From: Jiella endophytica | GTDB taxonomy: Bacteria > Pseudomonadota > Alphaproteobacteria > Rhizobiales > Rhizobiaceae | Reading direction: 5' to 3' | Length of the DNA: 64,000 nt | Assembly (NCBI RefSeq): GCF_004519335.1 | Contig: NZ_SOZD01000002.1 | Span: forward strand, 496,001 to 560,000 | In this document: positions 1 to 8,392 of the stretch, one piece after another | Layout: each line of letters starts with the position of its first letter | Position numbering within the stretch: the first letter of the stretch is position 1 | The notes under the pieces: model-generated | What the model was told of the DNA's origin: nothing | The model's database searches: none | What the model saw: only the letters and a program-made list of their open reading frames with translations | Translations under genes and position numbers: made by a program

Positions 1-656
1 CCGACATTGACGCCGCAATGGAAGGTCACGCCCTCCTGGCGCATCTGGTCGATCCGCTTGTCGATCCAGTGCTTCTCCATCTTGAAGTCGGGAATGCCGT
101 AGCGCATCAGGCCACCGAGCCGCGTCTCGCGCTCATAGACATGGACGTCGTGTCCGGCGCGGCCGAGCTGCTGGGCGGCGGCGAGACCCGCCGGCCCCGA
201 GCCGATCACCGCGACGCGCTTGCCGCTCTTCGTGGCGGCCGGCTGCGGCCGGATCAGGCCGAGCTTGTACGCCTTGTCGGCGATCGCCTGCTCGACCGTC
301 TTGATGGCAACCGGCGTGTCCTCGAGATTGAGCGTGCAGGCTTCCTCGCAGGGCGCCGGGCAGATGCGGCCGGTGAATTCCGGGAAGTTGTTGGTCGAGT
401 GGAGATTGCGGATCGCCGTCTCCCAGTCGCCCTGATAGACGAGGTCGTTCCAGTCCGGGATCTGGTTGTGGATCGGGCAGCCCGTCGGACCGTGGCAATA
501 GGGGATGCCGCAATCCATGCAGCGGGCCGCCTGCTTGCCGACCTCCTCGTCTGACATCGGCAGGGTGAACTCGCGGAAGTGGCGAATCCGGTCGGAGGCC
601 GGCTGATACTTGTGCGTCTGCCGATCGATCTCGAGAAAACCGGTCACCTTGCCCAT
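1..656 (-). CDS. gltD: Glutamate synthase (NADPH) small subunit, 5' part only
   Basis: GltD moves electrons from NADPH through FAD and Fe-S centres to the large subunit GltB, which makes glutamate from glutamine and 2-oxoglutarate. The first 218 codons are visible; the gene runs off the left edge. The N-terminal cysteine-rich region shows [17 protein letters not shown] (about residues 48-64) and [15 protein letters not shown] (about 95-109), the 4Fe-4S ligand blocks of this family. The FAD-binding motif [12 protein letters not shown] follows near residue 150. The ATG at 656 gives the usual start [12 protein letters not shown]. No gltB is visible; in this order it may lie beyond the left edge. 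The identification is secure. Confidence 0.95.
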   Translation of the reverse strand, partial: MGKVTGFLEIDRQTHKYQPASDRIRHFREFTLPMSDEEVGKQAARCMDCGIPYCHGPTGCPIHNQIPDWNDLVYQGDWETAIRNLHSTNNFPEFTGRICPAPCEEACTLNLEDTPVAIKTVEQAIADKAYKLGLIRPQPAATKSGKRVAVIGSGPAGLAAAQQLGRAGHDVHVYERETRLGGLMRYGIPDFKMEKHWIDKRIDQMRQEGVTFHCGVNV

Positions 657-952
657 TCACACCCCCACCCTCGCCGCATCGACGGCGCGGCTCTTTCTGC
701 CGTGGCTCATGGTCCGCACGCATTGGCATGCTGCGGCGCGGAACATACTAGCCGGCTTGTGTTCGTTAGGACAGGCGTACTGCCCCATTTGCCGTTTCTC
801 GGCAAGCCCTCCCCCCACGGAAGGCCGCAGGCGCGAGACGCTCGTTGCAAGCCGCCGGTCCCGGCCGTGATGCGCAGAGCCGGCGTCAAGGGACCGTCAA
901 GGCAGGGTCGAGGCGTCGCAGATGTAGATGGCCGTCCCCGCCTGAATGCCAG
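657..952. other. Intergenic region upstream of gltD
   Basis: About 300 bp without a convincing gene. It must hold the gltD promoter, read leftwards, and the 3' flank of the small secreted-protein gene at 1013-1219. Short frames on both strands here have no ribosome-binding site and no recognisable protein. I could not pick out a convincing -35/-10 pair. Confidence 0.5.
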
Positions 953-985
953 AAACCTCCGATCTGGGTTACAGACCGGAGGTTC
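953..985 (-). terminator. Hairpin terminator downstream of the first small secreted-protein gene
   Basis: AACCTCCG at 954-961 pairs with CGGAGGTT at 977-984, and an inner TCTG/CAGA pair extends the stem after one mismatch. It lies 28 bp past the stop codon of the minus-strand gene at 1013. On that strand the T-tract is short (TTT), so termination strength is uncertain. Confidence 0.5.
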
Positions 986-1012
986 CGATTGCAATGCGGC
1001 GAGGTGCGGCGG

Positions 1013-1219
1013 TCAGGAGCAGACCTTGACGCGCTTCCAGCGATAGACCGGCTTGCCGTGATTGTCGTAGCCGACCACGACCTGCTGCCGTACCCAGTAA
1101 CAGTTGGTGGAGCTGGTGAAACTGTAGTTCGGCCAGAAATACTGGGCCTTGGCGCCGGAGGCCGAAGTGGTAGCGGCGACGGCGATGGTGGCAAAGGCGA
1201 TGGCGGTGTTGCGGATCAT
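1013..1219 (-). CDS. Small secreted protein, paralogue A
   Basis: This 68-residue protein of unknown function has a clear signal peptide (MIRNTAIAFATIAVAATTSA) with probable cleavage after AKA near residue 25, so it should be periplasmic or secreted. The mature part is about 43 residues. It shares with the protein at 1469-1705 the C-terminal pattern V-G-Y-x-[NH]-x-G-K-P-[VI]-Y-[RK]-[WF]-K-R-V-[KR]-[VI]-C plus one upstream cysteine, so the two Cys could form a disulfide. The ATG at 1219 has AAGGAC upstream. The gene is monocistronic, with a hairpin after it and a Crp-type box before it. I know no characterised family for it. Confidence 0.75.
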   Translation of the reverse strand: MIRNTAIAFATIAVAATTSASGAKAQYFWPNYSFTSSTNCYWVRQQVVVGYDNHGKPVYRWKRVKVCS

Positions 1220-1303
1220 GGTCGGGTCCTTGTCCAGGGTGCGGAAGTGGCTGGCATTTTCGGATCGGGGCGCCGGCGGCTCGTCTCGTCCGCCGATGAG
1301 TTG

Positions 1304-1346
1304 ACCCTAGGGATGGTCCCGGTCCGGCTCAGTGATCCGCGTCACA
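1304..1346 (-). promoter_or_regulatory. Crp-type palindrome and -10 element upstream of small gene A
   Basis: GTGA at 1332-1335 and TCAC at 1342-1345 flank six bases, the GTGA-N6-TCAC core of Crp sites. On the minus strand a TAGGGT hexamer follows at 1309-1304. A start point about seven bases past it (near 1297) would put the palindrome centre (1338.5) at -41.5, the class II activator position. The same arrangement occurs upstream of the paralogue at 1793-1835. Confidence 0.6.
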
Positions 1347-1408
1347 GGCACTCACCGAGGCAGTCCGAATGACGACGAGCGCCCTTCCCGGCCGACGCGC
1401 CATCACAC

Positions 1409-1440
1409 AAAAACCCCCGGGCCACGATCGGGCCCGGGGG
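1409..1440 (-). terminator. Rho-independent terminator of small secreted-protein gene B
   Basis: A perfect 10-bp stem (CCCCCGGGCC at 1414-1423 with GGCCCGGGGG at 1431-1440) and a 7-base loop are followed on the minus strand by TTTTT (1413-1409). It lies 28 bp past the stop codon at 1469, the same spacing as the hairpin after paralogue A. Confidence 0.85.
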
Positions 1441-1468
1441 CTGACGATTGTCATCTGCAGGGATCGGA

Positions 1469-1705
1469 TCAGAAGCAGATCCGGACGCGCTTGAACTTGT
1501 AGATCGGCTTGCCGAAGTGGCTGTAGCCGATGAAGACCTTGCGGGTCACGAACTTGCAGTGGCTGTAGCCGAAGCCGTTGTTGACGATGATGACGCGCTT
1601 GTTGAAGCCGTGGTTGTGCTTGAAGCCGTGGGCCTGGGCGGCACCGATGGAGCCGACGGCGACGACGGCGGTGGTGGTCAGTGCGATGAGAGCCTTGCGG
1701 ATCAT
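1469..1705 (-). CDS. Small secreted protein, paralogue B
   Basis: This 78-residue protein has a signal peptide (MIRKALIALTTTAVVAVGSI) and a probable AQA cleavage site near residue 25. The mature part is His/Lys/Phe-rich (HGFKHNHGF) and ends in the motif shared with the protein at 1013-1219: V-x-I-G-Y-S-H-F-G-K-P-I-Y-K-F-K-R-V-R-I-C. Two cysteines, one mid-protein and one penultimate, match the positions in the paralogue. The ATG at 1705 follows a good AAAGGAAC ribosome-binding site. The gene has its own terminator and a Crp-type box upstream. Function is unknown; the basic, aromatic mature sequence suggests an envelope or extracellular role, which is inference only. Confidence 0.8.
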   Translation of the reverse strand: MIRKALIALTTTAVVAVGSIGAAQAHGFKHNHGFNKRVIIVNNGFGYSHCKFVTRKVFIGYSHFGKPIYKFKRVRICF

Positions 1706-1792
1706 GGTATCGTTCCTTTCGAGTTCCAGGGCCTTTTCTCGAGCCCTGTGGGTCGGGGTTGACGACGGCCTTTTCTGCCCGCCGATGAGATG

Positions 1793-1835
1793 ACCCTACC
1801 GACGCCGCGGTCCGGCCTCAGTGACCTGCGTCACT
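1793..1835 (-). promoter_or_regulatory. Crp-type palindrome and -10 element upstream of small gene B
   Basis: AGTGA at 1820-1824 and TCACT at 1831-1835 form a perfect 5-bp inverted repeat around six bases. TAGGGT on the minus strand at 1798-1793 is placed as in the copy at 1304-1346, so the palindrome centre (1827.5) falls at -41.5 from a start near 1786. It also lies about 115 bp upstream of the divergent Crp/Fnr gene and could serve both directions. Confidence 0.65.
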
Positions 1836-1942
1836 CAAGTGTCGAGTGGCGAAAAGGAGGTGCGGCGCGGTTCGTCGTGACTCCGTATCGCCGAGGTACT
1901 ATGCTCGCCTGAGCAAAGGCGGATTTGCCGGAAAGGGACGTC

Positions 1943-2647
1943 ATGACGGTCGAGGTCAGGCCGACGGAGAAGGTGGCAGCGCTGGAGCGCTGCATGGTGT
2001 TCGAAGCCCTGAGCGCCGAGATGCGCGAGGAGCTTGCCGCCCACGCCTATCCGAAGAGCTTTGCCGCCGGGGATCTGATCTTCGCGGCCGGTGATCCCGG
2101 CCAGACGATGATGGCCGTCCTGAAGGGCACGGTGCGGATCGGCCTCGTCACCGCAACCGCCCGCGACGTGGTTCTGGGAGACTGCCACCAGGGCGATGTC
2201 TTCGGCGAGGTGGCGCTGTTCGACGGCGGGCCGCGCTCTGCCGATGCCCGGGCGCAGACCAATGTCGAGCTTCTTGTCCTCGAACGCCGCGACGTCTTTT
2301 CGGTGCTGCAGCGCCATCCGGACGGCGCGCTGCGGCTGCTGGAGCTTCTCTGTGGCCGTCTGCGCCGCTCCGACGAGCGGATGCAGGAACTCGCCTTCCT
2401 GGACATTTCGACGCGTCTTGCGCGGGCGATCCTGCGCATCCTCGAGAGCCCAGCCCATTCCGGCGCCAAGCGGCCGGTGCGTCTGGCATTTTCCCAGACC
2501 GAACTCGGCAACATGATCGGCAGCGCCCGCGAGAACGTCAATCGCTGCCTGAAGGGCTGGCAGCGGCGGGGCCTCGTCGACCTGAAGGACGGCTGGCTGA
2601 TCATCCGCGACGAAAAGGGCCTCGGCATCCTCGCGGACACCGAATAG
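1943..2647 (+). CDS. Crp/Fnr-family transcriptional regulator
   Basis: A 234-residue regulator. The N-terminal cyclic-nucleotide-type beta-barrel runs from about residue 10 to 120 (GDLIFAAGDPGQTM..., GDVFGEVALFDGGPRSA), then a dimerisation helix, then a Crp-type winged helix at about 150-225. The recognition helix reads SARENVNR, which keeps the R-E-x-V-x-R pattern by which Crp contacts GTGA half-sites. The N-terminal cysteine cluster of oxygen-sensing FNR is absent, so a 4Fe-4S sensor is unlikely; the ligand is unknown. The ATG at 1943 was preferred to a TTG at 1925 because GAAAGGGA lies just upstream. It is divergent from two small secreted-protein genes that carry matching GTGA-N6-TCAC boxes. 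Confidence 0.9.
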   Translation: MTVEVRPTEKVAALERCMVFEALSAEMREELAAHAYPKSFAAGDLIFAAGDPGQTMMAVLKGTVRIGLVTATARDVVLGDCHQGDVFGEVALFDGGPRSADARAQTNVELLVLERRDVFSVLQRHPDGALRLLELLCGRLRRSDERMQELAFLDISTRLARAILRILESPAHSGAKRPVRLAFSQTELGNMIGSARENVNRCLKGWQRRGLVDLKDGWLIIRDEKGLGILADTE

Positions 2648-2808
2648 CGACCCTATCTGCGGCAGGAGCCACTCGCCATCGGTCGCAGGAACGACGCCGC
2701 GGCGGGCCAGCGAGCCGCCGGCAGGCGATTTTGCCCGAGGCGGTTTTCGTGTCACGATAACGTCACGGTCGGCGGAGCGGCCGGCAATCGGTTTGGACAG
2801 GGGCAATC

Positions 2809-3183
2809 TTGACGCAGACTGTTTTCAACGGCGGGACTTCGGCGGATCTCGTCGCGTTCCCGGCCGCCAATCCTCGCGACACCGTGGTTTCCTTCGATCG
2901 GCGCGAGCTCTCGGCAATACTGAGGGTCTACGGACAAATGGTCGCGAGCGGCGAGTGGCGCGATTATGCCATCGACATGCTGAAGGACCGCGCCGTCTTC
3001 TCGGTGTTCCGGCGCACCAGCGAGATGCCGCTCTACCGGATCGTCAAGGACCCCAAGCTCGCCCGGCGCCAGGGCGCCTACCAGGTGGTCGCCGCCGGCG
3101 GTCTAGTGATGAAGCGCGGTCACGATCTTGGTGCCGTCCTCAAGGTCTTCGACCGCAATCTGCGGCTCGCCGACAACGGCTGA
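2809..3183 (+). CDS. DUF2794 family protein
   Basis: A 124-residue protein matching the alphaproteobacterial DUF2794 family, whose core F-D-R-R-E-L-x-x-I-L-x-x-Y-G-x-M-V-A-x-G-E-W-R-D-Y-A-I-D is visible at about residues 28-56. There is no signal peptide or membrane segment, so it should be cytoplasmic. The start is a TTG at 2809 with ACAGGGGC upstream; no ATG lies near the conserved region. It stands alone between the Crp/Fnr gene and the YihY-like gene, both in the same orientation. No biochemical function is known to me. Confidence 0.85.
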   Translation: MTQTVFNGGTSADLVAFPAANPRDTVVSFDRRELSAILRVYGQMVASGEWRDYAIDMLKDRAVFSVFRRTSEMPLYRIVKDPKLARRQGAYQVVAAGGLVMKRGHDLGAVLKVFDRNLRLADNG

Positions 3184-3289
3184 ACGGCAAGGCCCTCGCC
3201 CGGCTAACGAAATCGCGTCATCCGGCGCATCTATGGTCTTCGCCCTTTTGCAATAGATCTCGCCCGGTACGACCAACCGGGACGAGACG

Positions 3290-4459
3290 ATGCCGACGAC
3301 AGCCAGCGACGCCCGCGCCGACGAACTCGGCGTCCGGGCAAAATCCCCGTCGCAGATCCCAGCGCCCGGCTGGAAGAACATCCTGATGCGGGTGTTTGCC
3401 GAGATCTCGAACGACCGGGTGCTGCTCGTCGCCGCCGGCGTGACCTATTACCTGCTGCTCGCCATGGTACCGGCGATGGCCTCGCTCGTCTCGATCTATG
3501 GTCTCGTCGCCGACCCGGCGACGGTCGGCCAGCACATCGGGGCGCTGTCGACGCTGTTGCCGGGCGGCGCGATGCAGATCGTCGACGATCAGCTGACGCG
3601 TCTTGCGGGCGCCGCCAACGGCACCCTCGGCCTGTCCCTGATCATCTCCCTCGCCATCTCGCTGTGGAGCGCCAATGCCGGGGTGAAGGCGCTGTTCGAG
3701 GCGATGAACGTCGCCTATGACGAGAAGGAGGAGCGCTCCTTCATCCGGCTGACGCTCGTCTCGCTCGTCTTCACCCTCTGCCTCCTCGCCGCGGCGCTGA
3801 CGCTGATCGCGCTGACGGTGGTGCTGCCCATCGTGCTCGGCTATGTCGGCCTCGGCCAGGGTACCGAATGGCTGATCACCGCCGGCTCGATCGCCGCGAC
3901 GCTGATCTTCGTCTCTCTCGTCATCTCGGCGCTCTACCGCTGGGGGCCGTGCCGCCGCCAGGCCAAGTGGCGCTGGATCACGCCGGGTTCGGTCCTCGCC
4001 GTCCTCGTCATCGCGATCGTCTCGCTCCTGTTCTCCTGGTACACGGCGAATTTCGGCTCCTACGACGCCACCTACGGCTCGCTCGGCGCGCTGATCGGCA
4101 TGATGACCTGGATGTGGCTGACGATGATCATCCTCATCGTCGGCGGCGAGCTGAACTCCGAGATGGAGCATCAGACCGCCCGCGACACGACGACCGGACG
4201 CGAGAAGCCGATGGGCACCCGCGGCGCCACCATGGCGGATCAGGTGGCCGATGCCACCGTCGCCGGCGGGCGGCTGTTCATGGAGACGGACCCGTCGCTG
4301 AAGCGCGAGATCGACGCGCTCTACAGCGGTGCCGGAGAGCGGCAGAAAGGCCGCGAGGAGCGCGACCAGTGGATCGCCGCGGCAGTACCCGCCGCGATCG
4401 CCCTGATCGCCGTCGCCGGCATGTCCAGCTTCGGCCGCAGCCGCCGGCCGGCCCGCTGA
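3290..4459 (+). CDS. YihY/BrkB (UPF0761) family inner-membrane protein
   Basis: A 389-residue multi-pass membrane protein of the family once misnamed ribonuclease BN. Hydrophobic segments lie at about residues 50-72, 115-135, 160-190, 195-215, 235-260 and 270-295, and another near the C-terminus (about 365-380). The hallmarks are TYYLLLAMVPAMASLVSIYG and the glycine-rich stretch YGSLGALIGMMTWMW before a conserved G-G-E-L-N. The tail from 300 is soluble and charged. The function of the family is not settled; a transport or envelope role is usually assumed. The ATG at 3290 was kept because no better start lies downstream. Repeat copy 1 begins two bases after the stop codon. Confidence 0.88.
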   Translation: MPTTASDARADELGVRAKSPSQIPAPGWKNILMRVFAEISNDRVLLVAAGVTYYLLLAMVPAMASLVSIYGLVADPATVGQHIGALSTLLPGGAMQIVDDQLTRLAGAANGTLGLSLIISLAISLWSANAGVKALFEAMNVAYDEKEERSFIRLTLVSLVFTLCLLAAALTLIALTVVLPIVLGYVGLGQGTEWLITAGSIAATLIFVSLVISALYRWGPCRRQAKWRWITPGSVLAVLVIAIVSLLFSWYTANFGSYDATYGSLGALIGMMTWMWLTMIILIVGGELNSEMEHQTARDTTTGREKPMGTRGATMADQVADATVAGGRLFMETDPSLKREIDALYSGAGERQKGREERDQWIAAAVPAAIALIAVAGMSSFGRSRRPAR

Positions 4460-4460
4460 A

Positions 4461-4562
4461 GCATCGGCCCGAAAATCGGAATCGATTTTCGGAAAGCATG
4501 ATGCGTAGAATCAAAGAAATAGCGCGGCCTTCGTGCGCCCTATCGGACGCACGGCGCGCTGA
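4461..4562 (+). repeat. Two-hairpin interspersed repeat, copy 1
   Basis: Hairpin 1 is CCGAAAATCG-GAAT-CGATTTTCGG, flanked by GCATC/GATGC (4461-4504). Hairpin 2 has outer AGCGCG/CGCGCT (4521-4526, 4555-4560) and inner CGTGCG/CGCACG. It fills the gap between two convergent genes. Copies 2 and 3 are at 21185-21285 and 57107-57205. Confidence 0.8.
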
Positions 4563-4582
4563 GGGCTTGGCAAGCGCCTACG

Positions 4583-5161
4583 TCAGATCTCCGGCGGCGG
4601 GGCGCTGAAATCGCCTGGATAGGCGCTGGTGTCGGGGATCGTCCCGGTGCCTTCCCCGAGCGGGCGCTGCATCAGCACCGTGTCGATCCAGCGGCCGAAC
4701 TTCAGCCCCGTCGCCGGCATCGTCCCGATCATCTTGAAGCCGAGCTTGCGATGCACCCCGATCGAGCCGTGATTGCCGGCGTCGCCGATGACGGCGAGCA
4801 TCTGGCGAAAGCCGAGCCGCTCGCACTCCTCGATCAGCCGGGTGAGCAGCGCCGTGCCGACGCCGCGCCCGCGTGCCTCCGGCGCCAGATAGATCGAATC
4901 CTCGACCAGCCAGTTATAGGCGGGCCGCGGCCGGTAGCCCCCGGCATAGGCATAGCCGAGCAGCCGGCCGCCCTTCTCCTCGGCGACGAGATAGGGAAAG
5001 TGCTTCGCCTTGAGGTCGCCGAAGCGCTGCGCCATCGCCGCCTCGTCCGGCGGGACGAGTTCGTAGGTGGCGGTGCCGGTCCTGACCTCTTCGGCGTAGA
5101 TCGCCGTGATCACCGGAAGATCGGCCTGTTCGGCCGGACGAAGCAGATAGGCGCCGGACAC
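4583..5161 (-). CDS. GNAT acetyltransferase, phosphinothricin acetyltransferase-like
   Basis: An acyl-CoA-dependent N-acetyltransferase of about 192 residues. It matches the PAT/YncA group: LRPAEQADLPVITAIYAEEV at the N-terminus, then the acetyl-CoA motif A-P-E-A-R-G-R-G-V-G-T-A-L (about 97-109), then H-x-x-x-G-F near 140. The family acetylates small amines such as phosphinothricin or methionine sulfoximine; the substrate here is unknown. The GTG at 5161 lies six bases from AAAAGGG. A TTG at 5167 touches that sequence and is less likely. The C-terminal tail of about 25 residues is Pro-rich. The gene is convergent with the YihY-like gene, with a repeat between them. Confidence 0.85.
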   Translation of the reverse strand: MSGAYLLRPAEQADLPVITAIYAEEVRTGTATYELVPPDEAAMAQRFGDLKAKHFPYLVAEEKGGRLLGYAYAGGYRPRPAYNWLVEDSIYLAPEARGRGVGTALLTRLIEECERLGFRQMLAVIGDAGNHGSIGVHRKLGFKMIGTMPATGLKFGRWIDTVLMQRPLGEGTGTIPDTSAYPGDFSAPPPEI

Positions 5162-5392
5162 CTTCAACCCTTTTCGTAACGCGCGGCTGCCGCCGCATTC
5201 GCCCTGAATTTACCCGTGGCAGCCGGTCTGGGGTAGCATTCCTGCAACGATCCACCGCCGAATTAGCGGTTCGATGAGCGCATTTGACCGCTTCTCCCAT
5301 TGCGGCATCGGCATGGTTGGGCATAAGCCCTCGCATCCAGCGCGCGTTGCGAAGGCGCCAGAAGACCCGATCATCGGCGAGCGGACGAAAGC

Positions 5393-7216
5393 GTGAGCAA
5401 GGCAAAGAAGAAGAAATTGTCCCTCGTCGCGCCCGAACGGCGCGGGCTCGTACTCGGGCTGATCGGCCGGATCCTGCGCGAGAACGGCCACCTCTTCGTG
5501 CGGCAATATGCGATCGCCATCGGCTGCCTGGTCGCTGCGGCGGGCTGTACCGCCTTCCTCGCTTGGATCATGCGCGACGTCATCGACAAGATCTTCGTCC
5601 AGCAGAACCGCGCCGCGATCTATTCCCTGCCGGCCATCGTCTTCGTCACCTTCGCCATACGAGGCCTCGCCAATTACGGCCAGGCGGTGGTGCTCGCCCG
5701 TATCGGCAACAACATCGTCGCGAGATACCAGCGCCGGCTGTTTGCCCACATCACCGAACTTTCGGTGGATTTCTTCGCCGAGAACCGCTCGGCCCATCTC
5801 GCCGCGCGGATCAACCAGAACGTCTCCGGCATCCGCGATACGCTGAACCTCACCATCACCTCGCTCGCCCGCGACGCGCTGAGCCTGATCTTCCTCGTCT
5901 TCGTGATGATCTGGCAGGATCCGGTGCTTTCCGGCATCGCCCTTCTCGCCGGCCCGCCGATCGCGCTGATGATCGGCAGCCTCGCCCGCAAGCTGAGGGT
6001 GGCAACCCGCCAGGCGATCGACATCAACGCGAGGGTGCTAGCCTCGATGCAGGAGGCGGCGCAGGGCATCACCGTGGTCAAGGCCTTCACCATGGAGGTG
6101 CCGCTGCGCGAGCGCATCGAGGGCCTGATCCTCAAGGCCGAGCAGCGCTCCAACAAGATCGCTGGCATCACCGAGCGGACCAGCCCGGTGACCGAGATGG
6201 TCGCCGGCTTCGCGATCGCTGGCGTCATCGGCTATTCCGGCTATCGGGCCGTCGTGTACGGCTATTCGCCGGGCTCGATGTTCGCCTTCATCACGGCGCT
6301 GCTGCTCGCCTACGATCCGGCGCGGCGCCTCGCCAAGCTGCAGGTCCAGCTCGAGCGCGCCCTCGTCAACGCCTCGATGATCTACGAGATCCTCGACCTC
6401 GAGCCGCGCCAGGCCGACGCTCCGGACGCCAGGACGCTGACGGTGGAGCGCGGCGAGATCGCCTTCAGGAACGTCACCTTCGGCTATTATGACGGCGAGC
6501 CGGTGCTGCGCGACCTTTCCTTCGTCGCCCCTGCCGGCAAGACGACGGCGCTGATCGGCGCCTCGGGCGGTGGCAAGTCGACGATCATCGCTCTCCTCCA
6601 GCGCTTCTACGACGTCGAGGAAGGCGCGATCACCGTCGATGGCGAGGATATCCGGACGGTCACCAAGCGTTCGCTGCGCTCGAAGATCGCCTATGTCCCG
6701 CAGGCGCCGTATCTCTTCGAGGGCACGATCCGCGAGAACATCCGCCTCGGCCGGCCGGACGCCACCGACGCCGAGATCGAGGAGGCCGCCCGCCAGGCCC
6801 AGGCCGAGGAGTTCATCCTAGCCGCGCCGCAGGGTTACGACACGCCCGTCGGCGAAAACGGCATGACGCTTTCGGGCGGCCAGCGCCAGCGCCTGTCGAT
6901 CGCGAGAGCGCTGGTGAGGAATGCCCCGATCCTGCTCCTCGACGAGGCGACCTCGGCCCTCGACACCCGCTCCGAGACGCTGGTTCAGGCGGCGCTCGAC
7001 GCGGCTATGAAGGACCGCACCGTGCTTGTCGTCGCGCACCGGCTGTCGACCATCACCAATGCCGACCAGATCCTCGTCGTCGACAGCGGCAAGATCGCCG
7101 AGCGGGGCACCCATCACGATCTCGTCGATCGTGAGGACGGGCTCTATGCCCGCTTCTACGGGCTGCAGGCCGGCGGCAATCGGCGGCCGGCGGATTTGGC
7201 GGCCGCGCGGCGGTGA
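5393..7216 (+). CDS. ABC exporter, fused permease and ATPase (MsbA-like)
   Basis: A 607-residue half-transporter. The six-helix exporter domain is about residues 35-320 and the nucleotide-binding domain about 345-585. Visible motifs are Walker A GASGGGKST (near 386), signature LSGGQRQR (near 492), Walker B ILLLDEATSALD (near 512) and the switch AHRLS (near 547), so the ATPase looks intact. It resembles lipid or drug exporters of the MsbA/ABCB class; the substrate cannot be read from sequence. The start is GTG at 5393, followed by a Lys-rich SKAKKKKLS stretch. Neighbours do not reveal a pathway, and about 225 bp separate it from the divergent GNAT gene. Confidence 0.88.
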   Translation: MSKAKKKKLSLVAPERRGLVLGLIGRILRENGHLFVRQYAIAIGCLVAAAGCTAFLAWIMRDVIDKIFVQQNRAAIYSLPAIVFVTFAIRGLANYGQAVVLARIGNNIVARYQRRLFAHITELSVDFFAENRSAHLAARINQNVSGIRDTLNLTITSLARDALSLIFLVFVMIWQDPVLSGIALLAGPPIALMIGSLARKLRVATRQAIDINARVLASMQEAAQGITVVKAFTMEVPLRERIEGLILKAEQRSNKIAGITERTSPVTEMVAGFAIAGVIGYSGYRAVVYGYSPGSMFAFITALLLAYDPARRLAKLQVQLERALVNASMIYEILDLEPRQADAPDARTLTVERGEIAFRNVTFGYYDGEPVLRDLSFVAPAGKTTALIGASGGGKSTIIALLQRFYDVEEGAITVDGEDIRTVTKRSLRSKIAYVPQAPYLFEGTIRENIRLGRPDATDAEIEEAARQAQAEEFILAAPQGYDTPVGENGMTLSGGQRQRLSIARALVRNAPILLLDEATSALDTRSETLVQAALDAAMKDRTVLVVAHRLSTITNADQILVVDSGKIAERGTHHDLVDREDGLYARFYGLQAGGNRRPADLAAARR

Positions 7217-7312
7217 GACACGGTCGCGGGGTCGGCGTAGCCGGCGCTTTGACGGCGTTTGCGAATGAAGTATTCAGCGGCCGAACAGACGAGCGCCGGA
7301 AATCCGTCAGGT

Positions 7313-7434
7313 CGTCATCTTCGGGCTTCTGCCAAAGATCTGCAGCCCCGCATCCGAGTTTGGCCGGTCGGCAAGTCTGCAAGGATTCTATCGCCGACAT
7401 TGCAGTAGATCCTCGGGACAAGCCCGAGGATGAC
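7313..7434. repeat. Inverted pair of a short palindromic repeat
   Basis: CGTCATCTTCGGGCTTCT at 7313-7330 reappears inverted near 7417-7434 with two mismatches. The right copy also folds on itself as CCTCGGG-ACAAG-CCCGAGG (7411-7429). This motif type is common between genes in alphaproteobacteria. It lies between the ABC exporter and dapB. Confidence 0.6.
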
Positions 7435-7499
7435 GGTGGTGGTAGGGTCGTGGCCGATCGCCATGAACCGCCGCCTCGCCATTTGAAAGGAAGCCGCCC

Positions 7500-8309
7500 A
7501 TGAAGCTCGTCGTTCTCGGAGCCGCCGGCCGGATGGGCCGCACACTGGTGAAAATCATCACCGAAACCGGGGGCGCGTCGCTCCACGCCGCCCTTGAGCG
7601 TGAAGGCTCGCCGGCGATCGGCTCCGACGCCGGGCTGCTCGCCGGGATCGGCGACATCGGCCTTTCCGTCGAAGCCGACATCGACGCAGCGCTCGACGGC
7701 GCCGACGGCATCGTCGACTTCACCGCTCCGGCCGTCTCGGTGTCGCTGGCGGCAAAGGCTGCCGAGAAGCGCCTTGTCCACGTCATTGGCACGACCGGCT
7801 TCGAGGCGGATGCCGACGCCGCGATCGGCAAGGCGGCCCGGAATGGCGCGGTCGTCGTCAAGTCCGGCAATATGAGCCTCGGCGTCAATCTCCTGGCCGT
7901 CCTCGTCGAGCAGGCGGCGCGGGCCCTCGGCCCAGACGCCTTCGACATCGAGGTGCTGGAGATGCATCACAGACACAAGGTCGACGCCCCGTCGGGCACT
8001 GCCCTCCTCCTCGGCGCAGCGGCGGCGAAGGGCCGCGGCATTTCCCTCCCCGAACATTCCGTCAGGGTTCGCGACGGCATCACCGGCGCGCGCGAAAAGG
8101 GCAGCATCGGCTTCGCCACCCTCCGGGGCGGCTCCGTCGTCGGCGAGCATTCGGTGATTCTCGCCGGCGAGGGCGAGCGGATCGAGCTCTCCCATGCGGC
8201 GACGGACCGGGCGATCTTCGCCAGGGGCGCGGTCAAGGCCGCTCTCTGGGCGAAGGACCAGCCGGCCGGCCTCTATTCGATGCGCGACGTGCTCGGCCTC
8301 GCCGCCTGA
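7500..8309 (+). CDS. dapB: 4-hydroxy-tetrahydrodipicolinate reductase
   Basis: DapB reduces hydroxy-tetrahydrodipicolinate with NAD(P)H in the diaminopimelate/lysine pathway, in the cytoplasm. The 269-residue protein has the dinucleotide motif GAAGRMGR at residues 7-14, DFTAPAVSV near 77, GTTGF near 99 and the family signature [15 protein letters not shown] near 155-169, with the catalytic His pair and Lys. Length is normal. The ATG at 7500 has GAAAGGA upstream. gpmA follows after 83 bp in the same direction and may be co-transcribed. Confidence 0.97.
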   Translation: MKLVVLGAAGRMGRTLVKIITETGGASLHAALEREGSPAIGSDAGLLAGIGDIGLSVEADIDAALDGADGIVDFTAPAVSVSLAAKAAEKRLVHVIGTTGFEADADAAIGKAARNGAVVVKSGNMSLGVNLLAVLVEQAARALGPDAFDIEVLEMHHRHKVDAPSGTALLLGAAAAKGRGISLPEHSVRVRDGITGAREKGSIGFATLRGGSVVGEHSVILAGEGERIELSHAATDRAIFARGAVKAALWAKDQPAGLYSMRDVLGLAA

Positions 8310-8392
8310 TCGGGCAGCGCGTTGCATCGCACGACATTTCTCGAGGGGCGCGCTAGATCACGCCCGGATACACCCACCGAAAGGCACCGCCG

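Noticed and set aside
1835-2806. 323-codon minus-strand frame over the Crp/Fnr gene
   Set aside because: The sense strand encodes a complete Crp/Fnr protein; the antisense frame has no recognisable sequence.
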